Below are positions 1 to 8,384 of a stretch of DNA of 64,000 bases, piece after piece (the stretch's first letter is position 1; each line of letters opens with the position of its first letter). This DNA comes from Parabacteroides bouchesdurhonensis. Its GTDB lineage: Bacteria > Bacteroidota > Bacteroidia > Bacteroidales > Tannerellaceae. The stretch is taken from contig NZ_LT896588.1 in NCBI RefSeq assembly GCF_900186615.1, positions 3,226,348 to 3,290,347 on the forward strand. Reading direction: 5' to 3'. Position numbers and translations under genes: made by a program. The notes beneath the pieces are model-generated. The model did no database searches, was not told the DNA's origin, and worked only from the letters and a program-made list of their open reading frames with translations.

Positions 1-1
1 A

Positions 2-82
2 GAAGTTGCGACGCGCGACCATCATATTGGCAATGGATATTATATGAATGATTATATAATGGAAATAAGAATTGATGATTAA
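2..82 (+). CDS. 3' end of an unidentified gene (partial)
   Basis: An open frame enters from the left edge and stops at TAA 80-82, giving 26 C-terminal residues. They end in an acidic, hydrophobic tail (YIMEIRIDD) and contain a RDHHIGNG segment. The other frames are interrupted or lack protein-like composition. I cannot name the family from so short a fragment. It lies on the same strand as the following lipoprotein gene, about 100 bases upstream of it. Confidence 0.4.
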   Translation, partial: EVATRDHHIGNGYYMNDYIMEIRIDD

Positions 83-181
83 TTTATTTTCTTCTTTATA
101 TCATATATTTCTCTTTTATTTTAGAATTTTGTTATAACTTTGTCGAAAAATATATCTCTTTGACTTATAAATATAGGTAAT

Positions 182-589
182 ATGAAAAAGATTGTAATGT
201 TTTTAATGGCAATAGCCATGATAGGAATTATTTCATGTAATAACACCTCTAAACAAAATGAGTCTATGGACAAGAATAGTGCAGAAAAAGAAACGGTTGT
301 TCCTAAAAAGGACAAAAAGACAATTGTTTGCCGCGTATTGGTAAAAGAAGGTCAGGAAATTGCATTTATAGACGTTGCTCAAAAACTGGTTGATGCTACG
401 CGTCAGGAGGCCGGTAATATAAGCTATAATCTATACCAATCTCCTTTCGATCCACAATCATTCATCTTTTATGAAGAATATAAAGATGATGACGCATTTA
501 ATTTTCACGCAAACTCAGAACATTTTAAGGCTTTCGCAGCGGCTATCCCCGATATGCTTGCCGCAGACCTGAATATTGAACAGTTCTAA
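182..589 (+). CDS. Lipoprotein with antibiotic-biosynthesis-monooxygenase (ABM/YgiN-like) domain
   Basis: The 135-residue protein begins with a lipoprotein signal (lipobox GIISC, lipidated Cys19) and a charged linker of about 25 residues. From residue 48 a ferredoxin-like alpha+beta barrel domain follows. It shows the family pattern of an N-terminal strand (TIVCRVLVKEGQE), a helix with TRQEAGNISYNLYQS, a strand with FIFYEEYKDDDAFNFH and a closing helix with H-x-x-x-H (HANSEHF). ABM proteins are usually dimeric cofactor-free oxygenases or quinone/haem-related enzymes, and small ones around 95 residues are often cytoplasmic. Here the domain is exported and membrane-anchored. The substrate is unknown. 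A strong terminator follows, so it is probably monocistronic. Confidence 0.8.
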   Translation: MKKIVMFLMAIAMIGIISCNNTSKQNESMDKNSAEKETVVPKKDKKTIVCRVLVKEGQEIAFIDVAQKLVDATRQEAGNISYNLYQSPFDPQSFIFYEEYKDDDAFNFHANSEHFKAFAAAIPDMLAADLNIEQF

Positions 590-610
590 AAAAGCACTGC
601 AGTCTCTTAT

Positions 611-655
611 ACAGGGATGTGTTAAAAGTAACTTTTAACACATCCCTGTTTTTTT
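611..655 (+). terminator. Rho-independent terminator after the ABM lipoprotein gene
   Basis: A perfect 19-bp inverted repeat (611-629 with 631-649) is followed by a run of T. Its place just after the stop codon at 589 fits termination of the plus-strand gene. Confidence 0.9.
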
Positions 656-828
656 ACCCTTCATACAATATACATCCTCTTCCAATGAAAAACATTGATT
701 ATACGCAATGATAACAAAACCACCGGCACACTATTCTTCTGCTTTATAACAGGCTATTTATTTTACATTATGATTCAAAATACGTATATTTGTCTTCAAT
801 TCTGAATAATGAATCTTTTATCAATAAC

Positions 829-2085
829 ATGAAAACAAACAGAAGGGGTTTCCTTAAAACCCTCGGAGGAGTTGCGGCCTTCACAATTATACCGCGGCAT
901 GTATTAGGAAAAGGCTTCATTGCCCCAAGTGATCAATTAACAAAAGGAATTATCGGAACCGGCGGTATGGGACGTAATCATGTAAATTACGCAGGTACAC
1001 GTTTGGTTGCCGTTTGTGACGTAGACAAAAACCACTTGGAATTAGGCAAACAACTGGTGAATGAAAAGATTGCAGCTTATCATGATTTTCGTGATTTAAT
1101 TCTGGACCCGAATGTCGATATCGTCCATATCGCTACTCCGCCTCATTGGCATGGCATTATGTCGGTAGAAGCAGCGAAAGCAGGCAAAGATATTTGGTGC
1201 GAAAAACCGATGACCCGTACTATCGGAGAAGGTAAACGGGTAATGGAGGCTGTAAAGCAATATGGACGCATATTCCGCCTGAACACCCGGTTTCGCTTCA
1301 TGAGTTCATTCTACGGATTGGGAACACCAATGAAACCATTGAAGAAATTAGTTCAGAGTGGCATGTTGGGTTGGCCGTTGAAGGTAACAATCAGCAAACA
1401 CACCGGTTTCGACTGGAAATTCTTTTGGGTAGGCAAAGAATACCTTGAGCCACAGCCAGTGCCAAAAGAACTGGATTATGATTTTTGGTTAGGTCCGGCT
1501 CCATATAAACCTTATAATGCCCACCGTGTACATCAAACATTCCGTGGTTATTGGGATTATGATGGTGGCGGTTTAGGAGATATGGGACAGCATTATATAG
1601 ACCCGGTACAGTACCTTTTGGATAAGGATGAAACCAGTCCTGTTAAGGTAGAAGTAGATGCACCACAGCAACATCCTGACGCAGTAGGCACATGGCGTTC
1701 TATCACTTATACGTATGACGACGGTTGTCAGATCGTACTTTGGGGAGGAGACTTTGGTGATCCGAATACTCCTTACATAGCCGGTCCTAAAGGAAATGTC
1801 TACAAGAACTTCGTATGTGACATTCCAAATTGGGAGAAGAAGTTGGCCGGTTATCCGGAACCTGAACCTCAAATAGAGGACTTCCTTGAGTCTGTTAAAA
1901 CCCGCCAGCCATTTGCACTGAATGAGCGTAATGGTTTCCGTTCGGCAACGATTGTGAACTTGGGAACAGTTGCTCTTCGCCTGAACCGTACACTACATTT
2001 TGATCCGGTCAAGCTGGAGTTCATCGACGATGAAGCTGCCAACAGGTTACTGGACCAACCAATACGTGCTCCGTGGAGCTTATAA
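829..2085 (+). CDS. Tat-exported Gfo/Idh/MocA family oxidoreductase
   Basis: The protein has 418 residues from ATG 829. An upstream in-frame TTG at 790 was rejected because the Tat signal starts directly at the ATG. The N-terminus carries a canonical twin-arginine signal (NRRGFLK then a hydrophobic core), which fits export of a folded NAD(P)-bound enzyme. A Rossmann fold follows with GTGGMG, the strand ending in CDVD, and the ATPPHWH and CEKP motifs typical of this family, where the EKP lysine lies in the active site. The C-terminal half has the HWHW-like aromatic segments of the Bacteroidetes exported subgroup. These proteins oxidise or rearrange sugars or sugar derivatives, but the substrate cannot be read from sequence. 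It stands alone, with no transporter or hydrolase beside it. Confidence 0.88.
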   Translation: MKTNRRGFLKTLGGVAAFTIIPRHVLGKGFIAPSDQLTKGIIGTGGMGRNHVNYAGTRLVAVCDVDKNHLELGKQLVNEKIAAYHDFRDLILDPNVDIVHIATPPHWHGIMSVEAAKAGKDIWCEKPMTRTIGEGKRVMEAVKQYGRIFRLNTRFRFMSSFYGLGTPMKPLKKLVQSGMLGWPLKVTISKHTGFDWKFFWVGKEYLEPQPVPKELDYDFWLGPAPYKPYNAHRVHQTFRGYWDYDGGGLGDMGQHYIDPVQYLLDKDETSPVKVEVDAPQQHPDAVGTWRSITYTYDDGCQIVLWGGDFGDPNTPYIAGPKGNVYKNFVCDIPNWEKKLAGYPEPEPQIEDFLESVKTRQPFALNERNGFRSATIVNLGTVALRLNRTLHFDPVKLEFIDDEAANRLLDQPIRAPWSL

Positions 2086-2140
2086 TTTCGGTTAACGGAG
2101 CGATAAAAAAGAGGTTCACAAGCTTCTGTCATTATATAAA

Positions 2141-2200
2141 AATGATCCCGATGATTTTTATAAATCATCGAGACCATTTTTCCAAATCATCGGGATGATT
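2141..2200. repeat. Structured intergenic element, copy A (ATCATCGGGATGAT family)
   Basis: A 17-base arm at 2141-2157 is complementary, with one mismatch, to 2184-2200, enclosing an inner AAATCATCGAGA at 2163-2174. A closely similar 56-bp element occurs at 30969-31024. There is no T-run, so it is not a standard terminator. The rest of the 355-base gap to the next transporter gene holds only a small possible ORF (2216-2374). Confidence 0.75.
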
Positions 2201-2215
2201 CCACTTTTTCCGTTT

Positions 2216-2374
2216 TTACGTCGATTGCCCAGTCGACGGCTTTTTTACCGGTTCGTCCGGTAAACGTACAGTCGTTACCCGTACAGAATATACAATCGAC
2301 AACTTATCATTAACCGGCTCCGCCAGAGCCAACCGATATTTCATAATTTTTCGTCTTGCCTTTTCTCTATTCAT
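2216..2374 (-). CDS. Possible 52-residue basic small protein
   Basis: An ATG-started frame of 52 codons encodes a protein with a basic N-terminus (MNREKARRKI), a middle with a beta-strand-like pattern (KLSIVYSVRVTTVRL) and a Pro/Lys-rich tail. The base composition is GC-richer than its surroundings, as expected for coding DNA here. No Bacteroidetes -7 element is obvious upstream and I recognise no family. It lies downstream of the DMT transporter gene on the same strand. It could be a chance ORF. Confidence 0.3.
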   Translation of the reverse strand: MNREKARRKIMKYRLALAEPVNDKLSIVYSVRVTTVRLPDEPVKKPSTGQST

Positions 2375-2440
2375 AGCATTGTCGTTTTACAGTTAATACT
2401 AAAACTGTAACATCTCTGCATATACGATTGGTTGAAGGCT

Positions 2441-3358
2441 TTAAGAAACATTTGCAGCTTTTCGTTCTTTTCCCTCGGCGATCTCAACAAAGTAGACACC
2501 GGCACAGATGAACAAAATAGCAATTGTCTGCGTCCAGCTAAAACGATCTTGCCCGATCAGTAGAGAAGCCACCGTAGCAACGATCAATATCAAATAACCA
2601 TAAATAGCAACCAACGTCGTACTCAGGTATTTCAATCCAACCGGTACAAGCAGATACGTCAATACAGTAGGAAATATCAAAACAAACATCAATACGGCAA
2701 ACGGCCACCACTGAAAAGCATCCGTAAACAGTTTTGCCTCAAAACCATAGGCAGGCAATACCAGCAAACTGGAGAATGCCGCTCCCGTAAAGGTATATTT
2801 CAACATCGTCATTACGCCCACATTCTTCAATATCTGTTTGCTCAACACCAAATAAATAGCATAAAACACCGAACTGGCCAGACATAGCATATTTCCATTG
2901 AACGCATCCGCAGCCAGATCGTCACTTTTCTGCGTAAGGATACAGACCAACGCGCCGGCCAATCCTACAGCAATACCAATTACCTTCATCATGCTTATTT
3001 TCTCTTTATAAAAAATCACCATAATGACAAATACCCAAATTGGCTGCAAACTAGAAAATATGGAACTTGATATTGGTGTTGTCTTACTTAATCCTACCAG
3101 GTATAGAAACATAAATCCATAGATTCCCACCGCTCCCAAAAGGAAAAGCAATACTTTCTCACGTGTCGTAGAAGATTCCCGCCCGGTAAACAGGCCGATT
3201 ATCCAAAAGGCTACCGCCGCAAATACGCACCGCAGAGATGCCCCCGTAAGCGGACTTATCCACAGAGGCAACAAATACTTCAAGGCATTCATATTTAAAC
3301 CACTGAATGTCTTGGCAATAACCATACAGATATTAGCTTCCGTTTTTTTATTCTTCAC
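2441..3358 (-). CDS. EamA/DMT family transporter
   Basis: The 305-residue integral membrane protein has about ten hydrophobic segments in two EamA halves. The second half contains the typical SSVFYAIYLVLSK and YGYLILIVATVASLLIGQ stretches. DMT-superfamily proteins export or exchange small metabolites across the inner membrane, and the substrate is not deducible. The start is a GTG at 3358, 15 bases after the stop of the MFS gene; an in-frame ATG lies at 3325. The tight spacing makes a two-gene operon with the MFS transporter very likely. The C-terminus (EGKERKAANVS) is charged and cytoplasmic. Confidence 0.85.
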   Translation of the reverse strand: MKNKKTEANICMVIAKTFSGLNMNALKYLLPLWISPLTGASLRCVFAAVAFWIIGLFTGRESSTTREKVLLFLLGAVGIYGFMFLYLVGLSKTTPISSSIFSSLQPIWVFVIMVIFYKEKISMMKVIGIAVGLAGALVCILTQKSDDLAADAFNGNMLCLASSVFYAIYLVLSKQILKNVGVMTMLKYTFTGAAFSSLLVLPAYGFEAKLFTDAFQWWPFAVLMFVLIFPTVLTYLLVPVGLKYLSTTLVAIYGYLILIVATVASLLIGQDRFSWTQTIAILFICAGVYFVEIAEGKERKAANVS

Positions 3359-3373
3359 TGTCGTTATTTAGTT

Positions 3374-4600
3374 TTATAGTTTATCATTGAATAAAAAAGA
3401 ATCCTGTTTCATGTATGCCCATACCGCTGCCGCTATGGCAATACACATATTAAAAATGAATGCAAACTGTTGCGACTTTACATGCAACATTGACTGGAAA
3501 AAATCTATTATAAACGGGCAGAGCAAGATAGCCAGATAGTTCATCGACATAACAAATGCTAGTGCCAGCGTCACCTTGCGCGGGATGGCAGTACGGGTGG
3601 TTTTGTCGTAAGCAATCGGCTGGATAATACCATATCCGATGCCGGCAAGAATACACCCCAGCCCTATCAACCACTCCGTTCGAGTGACAACAATAAGAGC
3701 CATTCCCACAGCTATACTCAGCATGCTGTAAAACTTTGTTTTCTTTTTAAGCAGGCCAACTATCTGGTTCAGGAAAAATCCGGGCGCCATGATAGCGAGA
3801 AAGAACAAGGAGATCATCAAACCAGAATTACCACTGTTGAACTTATATTCCTTCATCAAAAAAGGAAGGTTAAAACTCACGATAATCACCAAATAAGTAG
3901 ACAACCCATAGAACAACATAATCTGTACCAGTTTCTTTATATCCACCCCGAATTTTCCCTGTATAACAGATGTTTCGTCTTCCTGCAGATTCATTTCAGA
4001 CCGCGTAGGAATCTTCTTTTTCTCCTGTTCCATATTATTTTTCAGATAGAAAGACAAAACAATGGATACCACCGGAAGCAGATACACAGCAAAAGGCAAA
4101 TGCCAGTTTATCTCAGCCAGATATCCCGTTACGATAGTGGCTAATACCAGCGTAACATTCGTAATGGCCGAGCTCAAGCCGAACTGTTCCGTACGGTAAG
4201 GTCCGATAAAGAACTTGGAAATAAGTCCGGTAGACAACGGAACAATCAGCCCCGATCCTACTCCCATTAACGCGCTTACTGCAATAAGCTGCCACATCTT
4301 GTTGGACAATAAATACAGCACACCACTTAATGCAAATATTACCAATCCCGATTGCAATAAGATGATAGTGTTCACTTTCTCGTTCAGCTTCCCCGACAAG
4401 ATGATAAAAGGGATAATCAATAACGAGGGTAATGACGAAAGCATCTGTATATCCAGTTCGGTAGACTGGGGAAAGATAACCGACAACTTTCCAAGTATGG
4501 GAGATACCGCCAATCCCGGCAACGCGTTCAATGCCGATATAGACCATATTCCTATTAATATGATAAGAGGGATACTCCCCTGACCTGTTTGTATTCTCAT
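3374..4600 (-). CDS. Major facilitator superfamily transporter
   Basis: The protein has 408 residues with roughly twelve membrane segments and a cytoplasmic central loop (about residues 195-220) rich in Lys and Glu (MEQEKKKIPTRSE). The start was placed at ATG 4600, because the longer frame begins with TTG at 4624. A loop after TM2 (GKLNEKVNT) resembles the MFS signature loop. The fold suggests a drug, cyanate or small organic solute porter, with no firm substrate. It is the promoter-proximal gene of a pair with the DMT transporter. The divergent gadB gene begins 220 bases away. Confidence 0.85.
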   Translation of the reverse strand: MRIQTGQGSIPLIILIGIWSISALNALPGLAVSPILGKLSVIFPQSTELDIQMLSSLPSLLIIPFIILSGKLNEKVNTIILLQSGLVIFALSGVLYLLSNKMWQLIAVSALMGVGSGLIVPLSTGLISKFFIGPYRTEQFGLSSAITNVTLVLATIVTGYLAEINWHLPFAVYLLPVVSIVLSFYLKNNMEQEKKKIPTRSEMNLQEDETSVIQGKFGVDIKKLVQIMLFYGLSTYLVIIVSFNLPFLMKEYKFNSGNSGLMISLFFLAIMAPGFFLNQIVGLLKKKTKFYSMLSIAVGMALIVVTRTEWLIGLGCILAGIGYGIIQPIAYDKTTRTAIPRKVTLALAFVMSMNYLAILLCPFIIDFFQSMLHVKSQQFAFIFNMCIAIAAAVWAYMKQDSFLFNDKL

Positions 4601-4820
4601 ACGATTCGTTTTATATTTTACCAAAACAAATCATATCTGACGAAAGTTTACACTACAACAGTCTTTCAGTCATCATCTTCGCATCCCTAACTAAAAAACA
4701 CGAAATTATGTAAACGGCCGGAACATTCCGATTAAGTATCTGTTTTGGCATAAACGCTCGATGAATGGTAACTACTTCGTCGGACAAAACTAGAGTATTA
4801 ACATCAAAAACTAGAAAAAA

Positions 4821-6263
4821 ATGAAAGACGCAAATTTCAGAAATGGTGATGCCAAGACGGCAATCTTCGGTTCCGAAGCAATGTTGAATCCTGCTCCTGT
4901 AGACAAAATTCCAGATGGCCCTACTACCCCGGAAATTGCCTACCAAATGGTAAAAGACGAAACTTTCGCACAGACTCAACCTCGTTTAAACCTTGCCACA
5001 TTCGTAACAACCTATATGGATGATTACGCAACCAAATTAATGAATGAAGCAATCAACATTAACTACATCGACGAGACAGAATACCCTCGCATTGCCGTTA
5101 TGAATGCTAAATGTATCAACATTATGGCTAATCTGTGGAATTCTCCCGATCCTGAAAAATGGAAAACAGGAGCTCTCGCCATTGGTTCTTCCGAGGCATG
5201 TATGCTTGGAGGTGTGGCAGCATGGTTACGTTGGCGCAAAAAGAGATTGGCACAGGGAAAACCGGTTGACAAGCCAAATTTCGTTATATCTACCGGATTC
5301 CAGGTAGTTTGGGAAAAGTTTGCACAACTTTGGCAAATCGAAATGCGTCAGGTACCTCTTACGTTAGACAAAACTACGCTTGATCCGGAAGAGGCTCTTA
5401 AAATGTGTGACGAAAATACCATCTGTATCGTACCTATCCAAGGTGTTACGTGGACAGGTTTGAATGATGACGTAGAAGCCCTTGATAAAGCGCTAGATGC
5501 TTACAATGCAAAAACAGGTTTTGATATTCCTATCCATGTAGATGCAGCCAGTGGCGGATTTATCCTTCCATTCCTGAACCCCGAACAAAAATGGGACTTC
5601 CGTTTGAAATGGGTATTGTCCATCAGTACCTCCGGACACAAGTTCGGACTTGTTTATCCCGGTTTAGGTTGGGTTGTATGGAAAGGCAAAGAATATTTAC
5701 CCGATGAAATGTCATTCAGCGTAAACTATCTGGGTGCAAATATTACACAGGTAGGACTGAATTTCTCACGTCCGGCCGCTCAAATATTGGGTCAATACTA
5801 TCAATTCATCCGTTTAGGCTTTGAAGGCTACAAACAAATACAGTATAACTGTATGGAGATTTCAAAATACATCCACCAGGAAATCGGAAAGATGGCACCA
5901 TTCGTAAACTACAGTGAAGATGTAGTGAACCCATTGTTTATATGGTACCTGAAACCGGAATATGCGCATACTGCCAAATGGACTCTTTACGATTTGCAAG
6001 ACAAACTACAGCAAAGCGGATGGATGGTTCCAGCCTATACCTTACCAAAGAATTTGGATGATTATGTAGTTATGCGTGTAGTGGTACGTCAGGGATTCAG
6101 CCGCGATATGGCCGATATGTTGCTGGGTGATATCAAGAATGCTATTACCGACCTTGAAAAGCTGGAATATCCGACTCCTACCCGTATTGCACAGGATAAG
6201 AATGTTCCTGTAAAAGGTAAAGTCTTTACACATACTGCCGTCTGCAACGCTAAAAAGAAGTAA
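4821..6263 (+). CDS. gadB: Glutamate decarboxylase
   Basis: The 480-residue group II PLP decarboxylase converts glutamate to GABA and CO2, consuming a cytoplasmic proton. The PLP lysine is Lys274 in STSGHK, and the cofactor aspartate is in HVDAASGG (Asp241). The family motifs IGSSEACMLGG and FSRPAAQILGQYY are intact. Length is close to the 466 residues of the E. coli enzyme. The C-terminus has a HT pair (His471) where E. coli GadB carries the pH-gating His465, followed here by a short basic tail. It heads an operon with glsA, seven bases downstream, and shares the locus with the antiporter gadC. This arrangement supplies glutamate from glutamine and exchanges it for GABA during acid stress. 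Confidence 0.97.
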   Translation: MKDANFRNGDAKTAIFGSEAMLNPAPVDKIPDGPTTPEIAYQMVKDETFAQTQPRLNLATFVTTYMDDYATKLMNEAININYIDETEYPRIAVMNAKCINIMANLWNSPDPEKWKTGALAIGSSEACMLGGVAAWLRWRKKRLAQGKPVDKPNFVISTGFQVVWEKFAQLWQIEMRQVPLTLDKTTLDPEEALKMCDENTICIVPIQGVTWTGLNDDVEALDKALDAYNAKTGFDIPIHVDAASGGFILPFLNPEQKWDFRLKWVLSISTSGHKFGLVYPGLGWVVWKGKEYLPDEMSFSVNYLGANITQVGLNFSRPAAQILGQYYQFIRLGFEGYKQIQYNCMEISKYIHQEIGKMAPFVNYSEDVVNPLFIWYLKPEYAHTAKWTLYDLQDKLQQSGWMVPAYTLPKNLDDYVVMRVVVRQGFSRDMADMLLGDIKNAITDLEKLEYPTPTRIAQDKNVPVKGKVFTHTAVCNAKKK

Positions 6264-6270
6264 TTAAAGT

Positions 6271-7233
6271 ATGGAGAAGAAGATAACTATATCACAACTG
6301 CAAGAGGTAGCTGCTCAGGCACACGAACAGTTCAAAGACAATACAGACGGTAAAAATGCCGATTATATTCCTTACCTCGCCAATATAAATCCAAATCTGT
6401 TTGGTATCAGCATTTGCTTGCTAAACGGACAGGTAATCGAGATTGGCGACACTTCGTATCGTTTCGGAATAGAATCCGTGTCGAAAGTACACACAGCCAT
6501 TCTTGTATTACGCCAGTATGGTGCCGAAAAGCTCCTGAAAATGATAGGTGCAGACGCTACAGGATTGCCCTTTAATTCAATTATTGCTATCTTGCTGGAA
6601 AATGACCATCCTTCCACCCCTCTGGTGAATGCCGGAGCTATTACTGCATGCAGTATGGTAGAACCGATTGGCGATTCAGGCAAAAAATGGGATGCTATCG
6701 TGTCTAATATCACCGATTTGTGTGGCAGTGCGCCGCAGTTAATCGACGAGTTGTATAAATCGGAAAGTGAAACAAACTTCAACAACCGCTCCATAGCCTG
6801 GCTGTTGAAGAATTACAACCGGATTTACGATGATCCGGATATGTCACTCGATCTCTACACCCGTCAATGTTCGCTCGGCATTACTGCCAAACAGCTTTCG
6901 GTAGCTGCCGCCACAATTGCCAACAGAGGTATGAATCCTGTTACCCAAAGACAGATATTCGACCCCGAACTGTCGCCTAAAATTACATCGCTTATCTCCA
7001 CTGTCGGGTTCTATGAACGTACCGGCGACTGGCTTTACACCTCCGGTATACCTGCCAAGACTGGTGTAGGCGGTGGTGTAATGGGTGTCTTGCCCGGTGT
7101 AATGGGTATATCGGCTTTTGCACCTCCATTGGATGAATCGGGCAACTCCGTAAAGGCGCAGCTTGCCATAAAGTACATCATGAACAAGCTTGGGCTGAAT
7201 GTATTCAACGGTGAGGGCGTAGCCATTGAGTAA
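6271..7233 (+). CDS. glsA: Glutaminase A
   Basis: The protein has 320 residues of the serine-dependent beta-lactamase-like glutaminase family, which hydrolyses glutamine to glutamate and ammonia. The catalytic Ser-x-x-Lys pair lies in GIESVSKVH (Ser69, Lys72). Other family signatures are intact: NPLVNAGAI-like (here TPLVNAGAITACSM) and the C-terminal AKTGVGGGVMGVLPG. Length matches the usual 305-320. It follows gadB by seven bases, so the two are cotranscribed. The ammonia it releases can itself neutralise protons, and the glutamate feeds GadB. No hairpin with a T-run follows; a 7-bp hairpin at 7250-7278 lacks a U-tract. Confidence 0.96.
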   Translation: MEKKITISQLQEVAAQAHEQFKDNTDGKNADYIPYLANINPNLFGISICLLNGQVIEIGDTSYRFGIESVSKVHTAILVLRQYGAEKLLKMIGADATGLPFNSIIAILLENDHPSTPLVNAGAITACSMVEPIGDSGKKWDAIVSNITDLCGSAPQLIDELYKSESETNFNNRSIAWLLKNYNRIYDDPDMSLDLYTRQCSLGITAKQLSVAAATIANRGMNPVTQRQIFDPELSPKITSLISTVGFYERTGDWLYTSGIPAKTGVGGGVMGVLPGVMGISAFAPPLDESGNSVKAQLAIKYIMNKLGLNVFNGEGVAIE

Positions 7234-7428
7234 ACCATAACTAGTGACCTGTAGCCCCGTCGACAGACGCAGGCTACATATACAGCGCAGATGCGCGCAG
7301 ATTTATGCAATAGAGAAATTCCTTTGGGAACGATTAGGCATACCTCCGCACCGTCTGCGCTCTTTATGTATACCTATCTACAGCTACTCTGTTATCCTAA
7401 GGACTGTCGAAGGCTTGTAATTTTTGCG

Positions 7429-8190
7429 TTATTTTTCAGAATCCGGCGACTTGGTGGTGACTGATACCGTTTTTTCAGCTGATTGCGAGTTGTAATACTC
7501 TACTTTATCTTTGTTAGCTTTCTGTACGATACTTGTAACATATACTGTGAAGATTGGAAACATCATCATGCCCAACGCAGCAAGTACAACAGAAAGAATC
7601 CGTCCTGTAGTGGTAACAGCTATAATGTTAGACCCTACAGTAGTGACGTCCATAAAGGCCCACCAAAGTGCATCCCCATAATTATTCACTCCGCTGTTTA
7701 CTTTATGCTCTAATACAAAGAAGATAAGGCTAGCAAAATATACCGTAGCAAACAACATCGTGACGTAAGAGATAAATAAACCGGATGCACGGTTGTACGA
7801 CAGCCAACCTACCACGATGGCAAGTGCATAGCCGCCTCTAACGAGCGGAACAAAACGAAGAAAGTAATTTACCTCATCTGAAAAGTCTATATGGTAATAA
7901 CTGATAATATTTTGGTAAGGTATGGCTACCAGAAAGAAGATAAAATGGGTACGGAGGTAACGCATTTTGTCTTTTGATAAGAAAAATTCCAAAAAGAAGT
8001 CGAACAGGAAGAAAAGACAGATGTACAATTGTATTTTCTTGTATGAACTCTGTGTGTAAAACGGGATATTCTTAAATGTATCCACTGAAATACTGATCAC
8101 CAGGAAAAGTGAAAGCAAGAGGATCATGATGTGGAGTATTCCATATATCCCTTTCTTACGCAGGACGAAATCGTAGACGGCCATTTTCAT
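7429..8190 (-). CDS. Voltage-gated-like ion channel of the gad locus
   Basis: The 253-residue protein starts at ATG 8190; the longer frame opens with TTG at 8259. Hydrophobic segments near residues 14-33, 45-60, 75-90, 110-150 and 175-230 resemble S1-S6 of a single-domain cation channel, with the pore helix WWAFMDVTTVGSN. The selectivity filter reads TVGSN instead of TVGYG, so potassium selectivity is uncertain. The S6 segment (LSVVLAALGMMMFPIFTVYV) and a charged C-terminal tail follow. It sits on the opposite strand between glsA and gadC, a placement that points to charge or ion compensation during acid resistance. Function is inferred from fold and context. Confidence 0.8.
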   Translation of the reverse strand: MKMAVYDFVLRKKGIYGILHIMILLLSLFLVISISVDTFKNIPFYTQSSYKKIQLYICLFFLFDFFLEFFLSKDKMRYLRTHFIFFLVAIPYQNIISYYHIDFSDEVNYFLRFVPLVRGGYALAIVVGWLSYNRASGLFISYVTMLFATVYFASLIFFVLEHKVNSGVNNYGDALWWAFMDVTTVGSNIIAVTTTGRILSVVLAALGMMMFPIFTVYVTSIVQKANKDKVEYYNSQSAEKTVSVTTKSPDSEK

Positions 8191-8384
8191 CTTATTATTC
8201 TGTTTTATATGTGAACGATTGAGTTTAGAACAACAAAATGCGAAAGGGAATTGTTTCAAAGGGCTATTTGTTAATTAACCAAGTTTCACAGGGAGATACT
8301 GAAACATCTGTAATGGTCTATTGTTATAACGACAGACTTAACGCAAAGTGAGCAGTTAGATTCACTTTATAAAAACATAAATCT

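Noticed and set aside
4215-4583. 122-residue plus-strand ORF
   Set aside because: It lies wholly inside the MFS gene on the other strand, with composition expected for an antisense shadow.
7250-7278. Hairpin TGTAGCC/GGCTACA as a terminator after glsA
   Set aside because: No T-run follows on either strand, and the 15-base loop is long.
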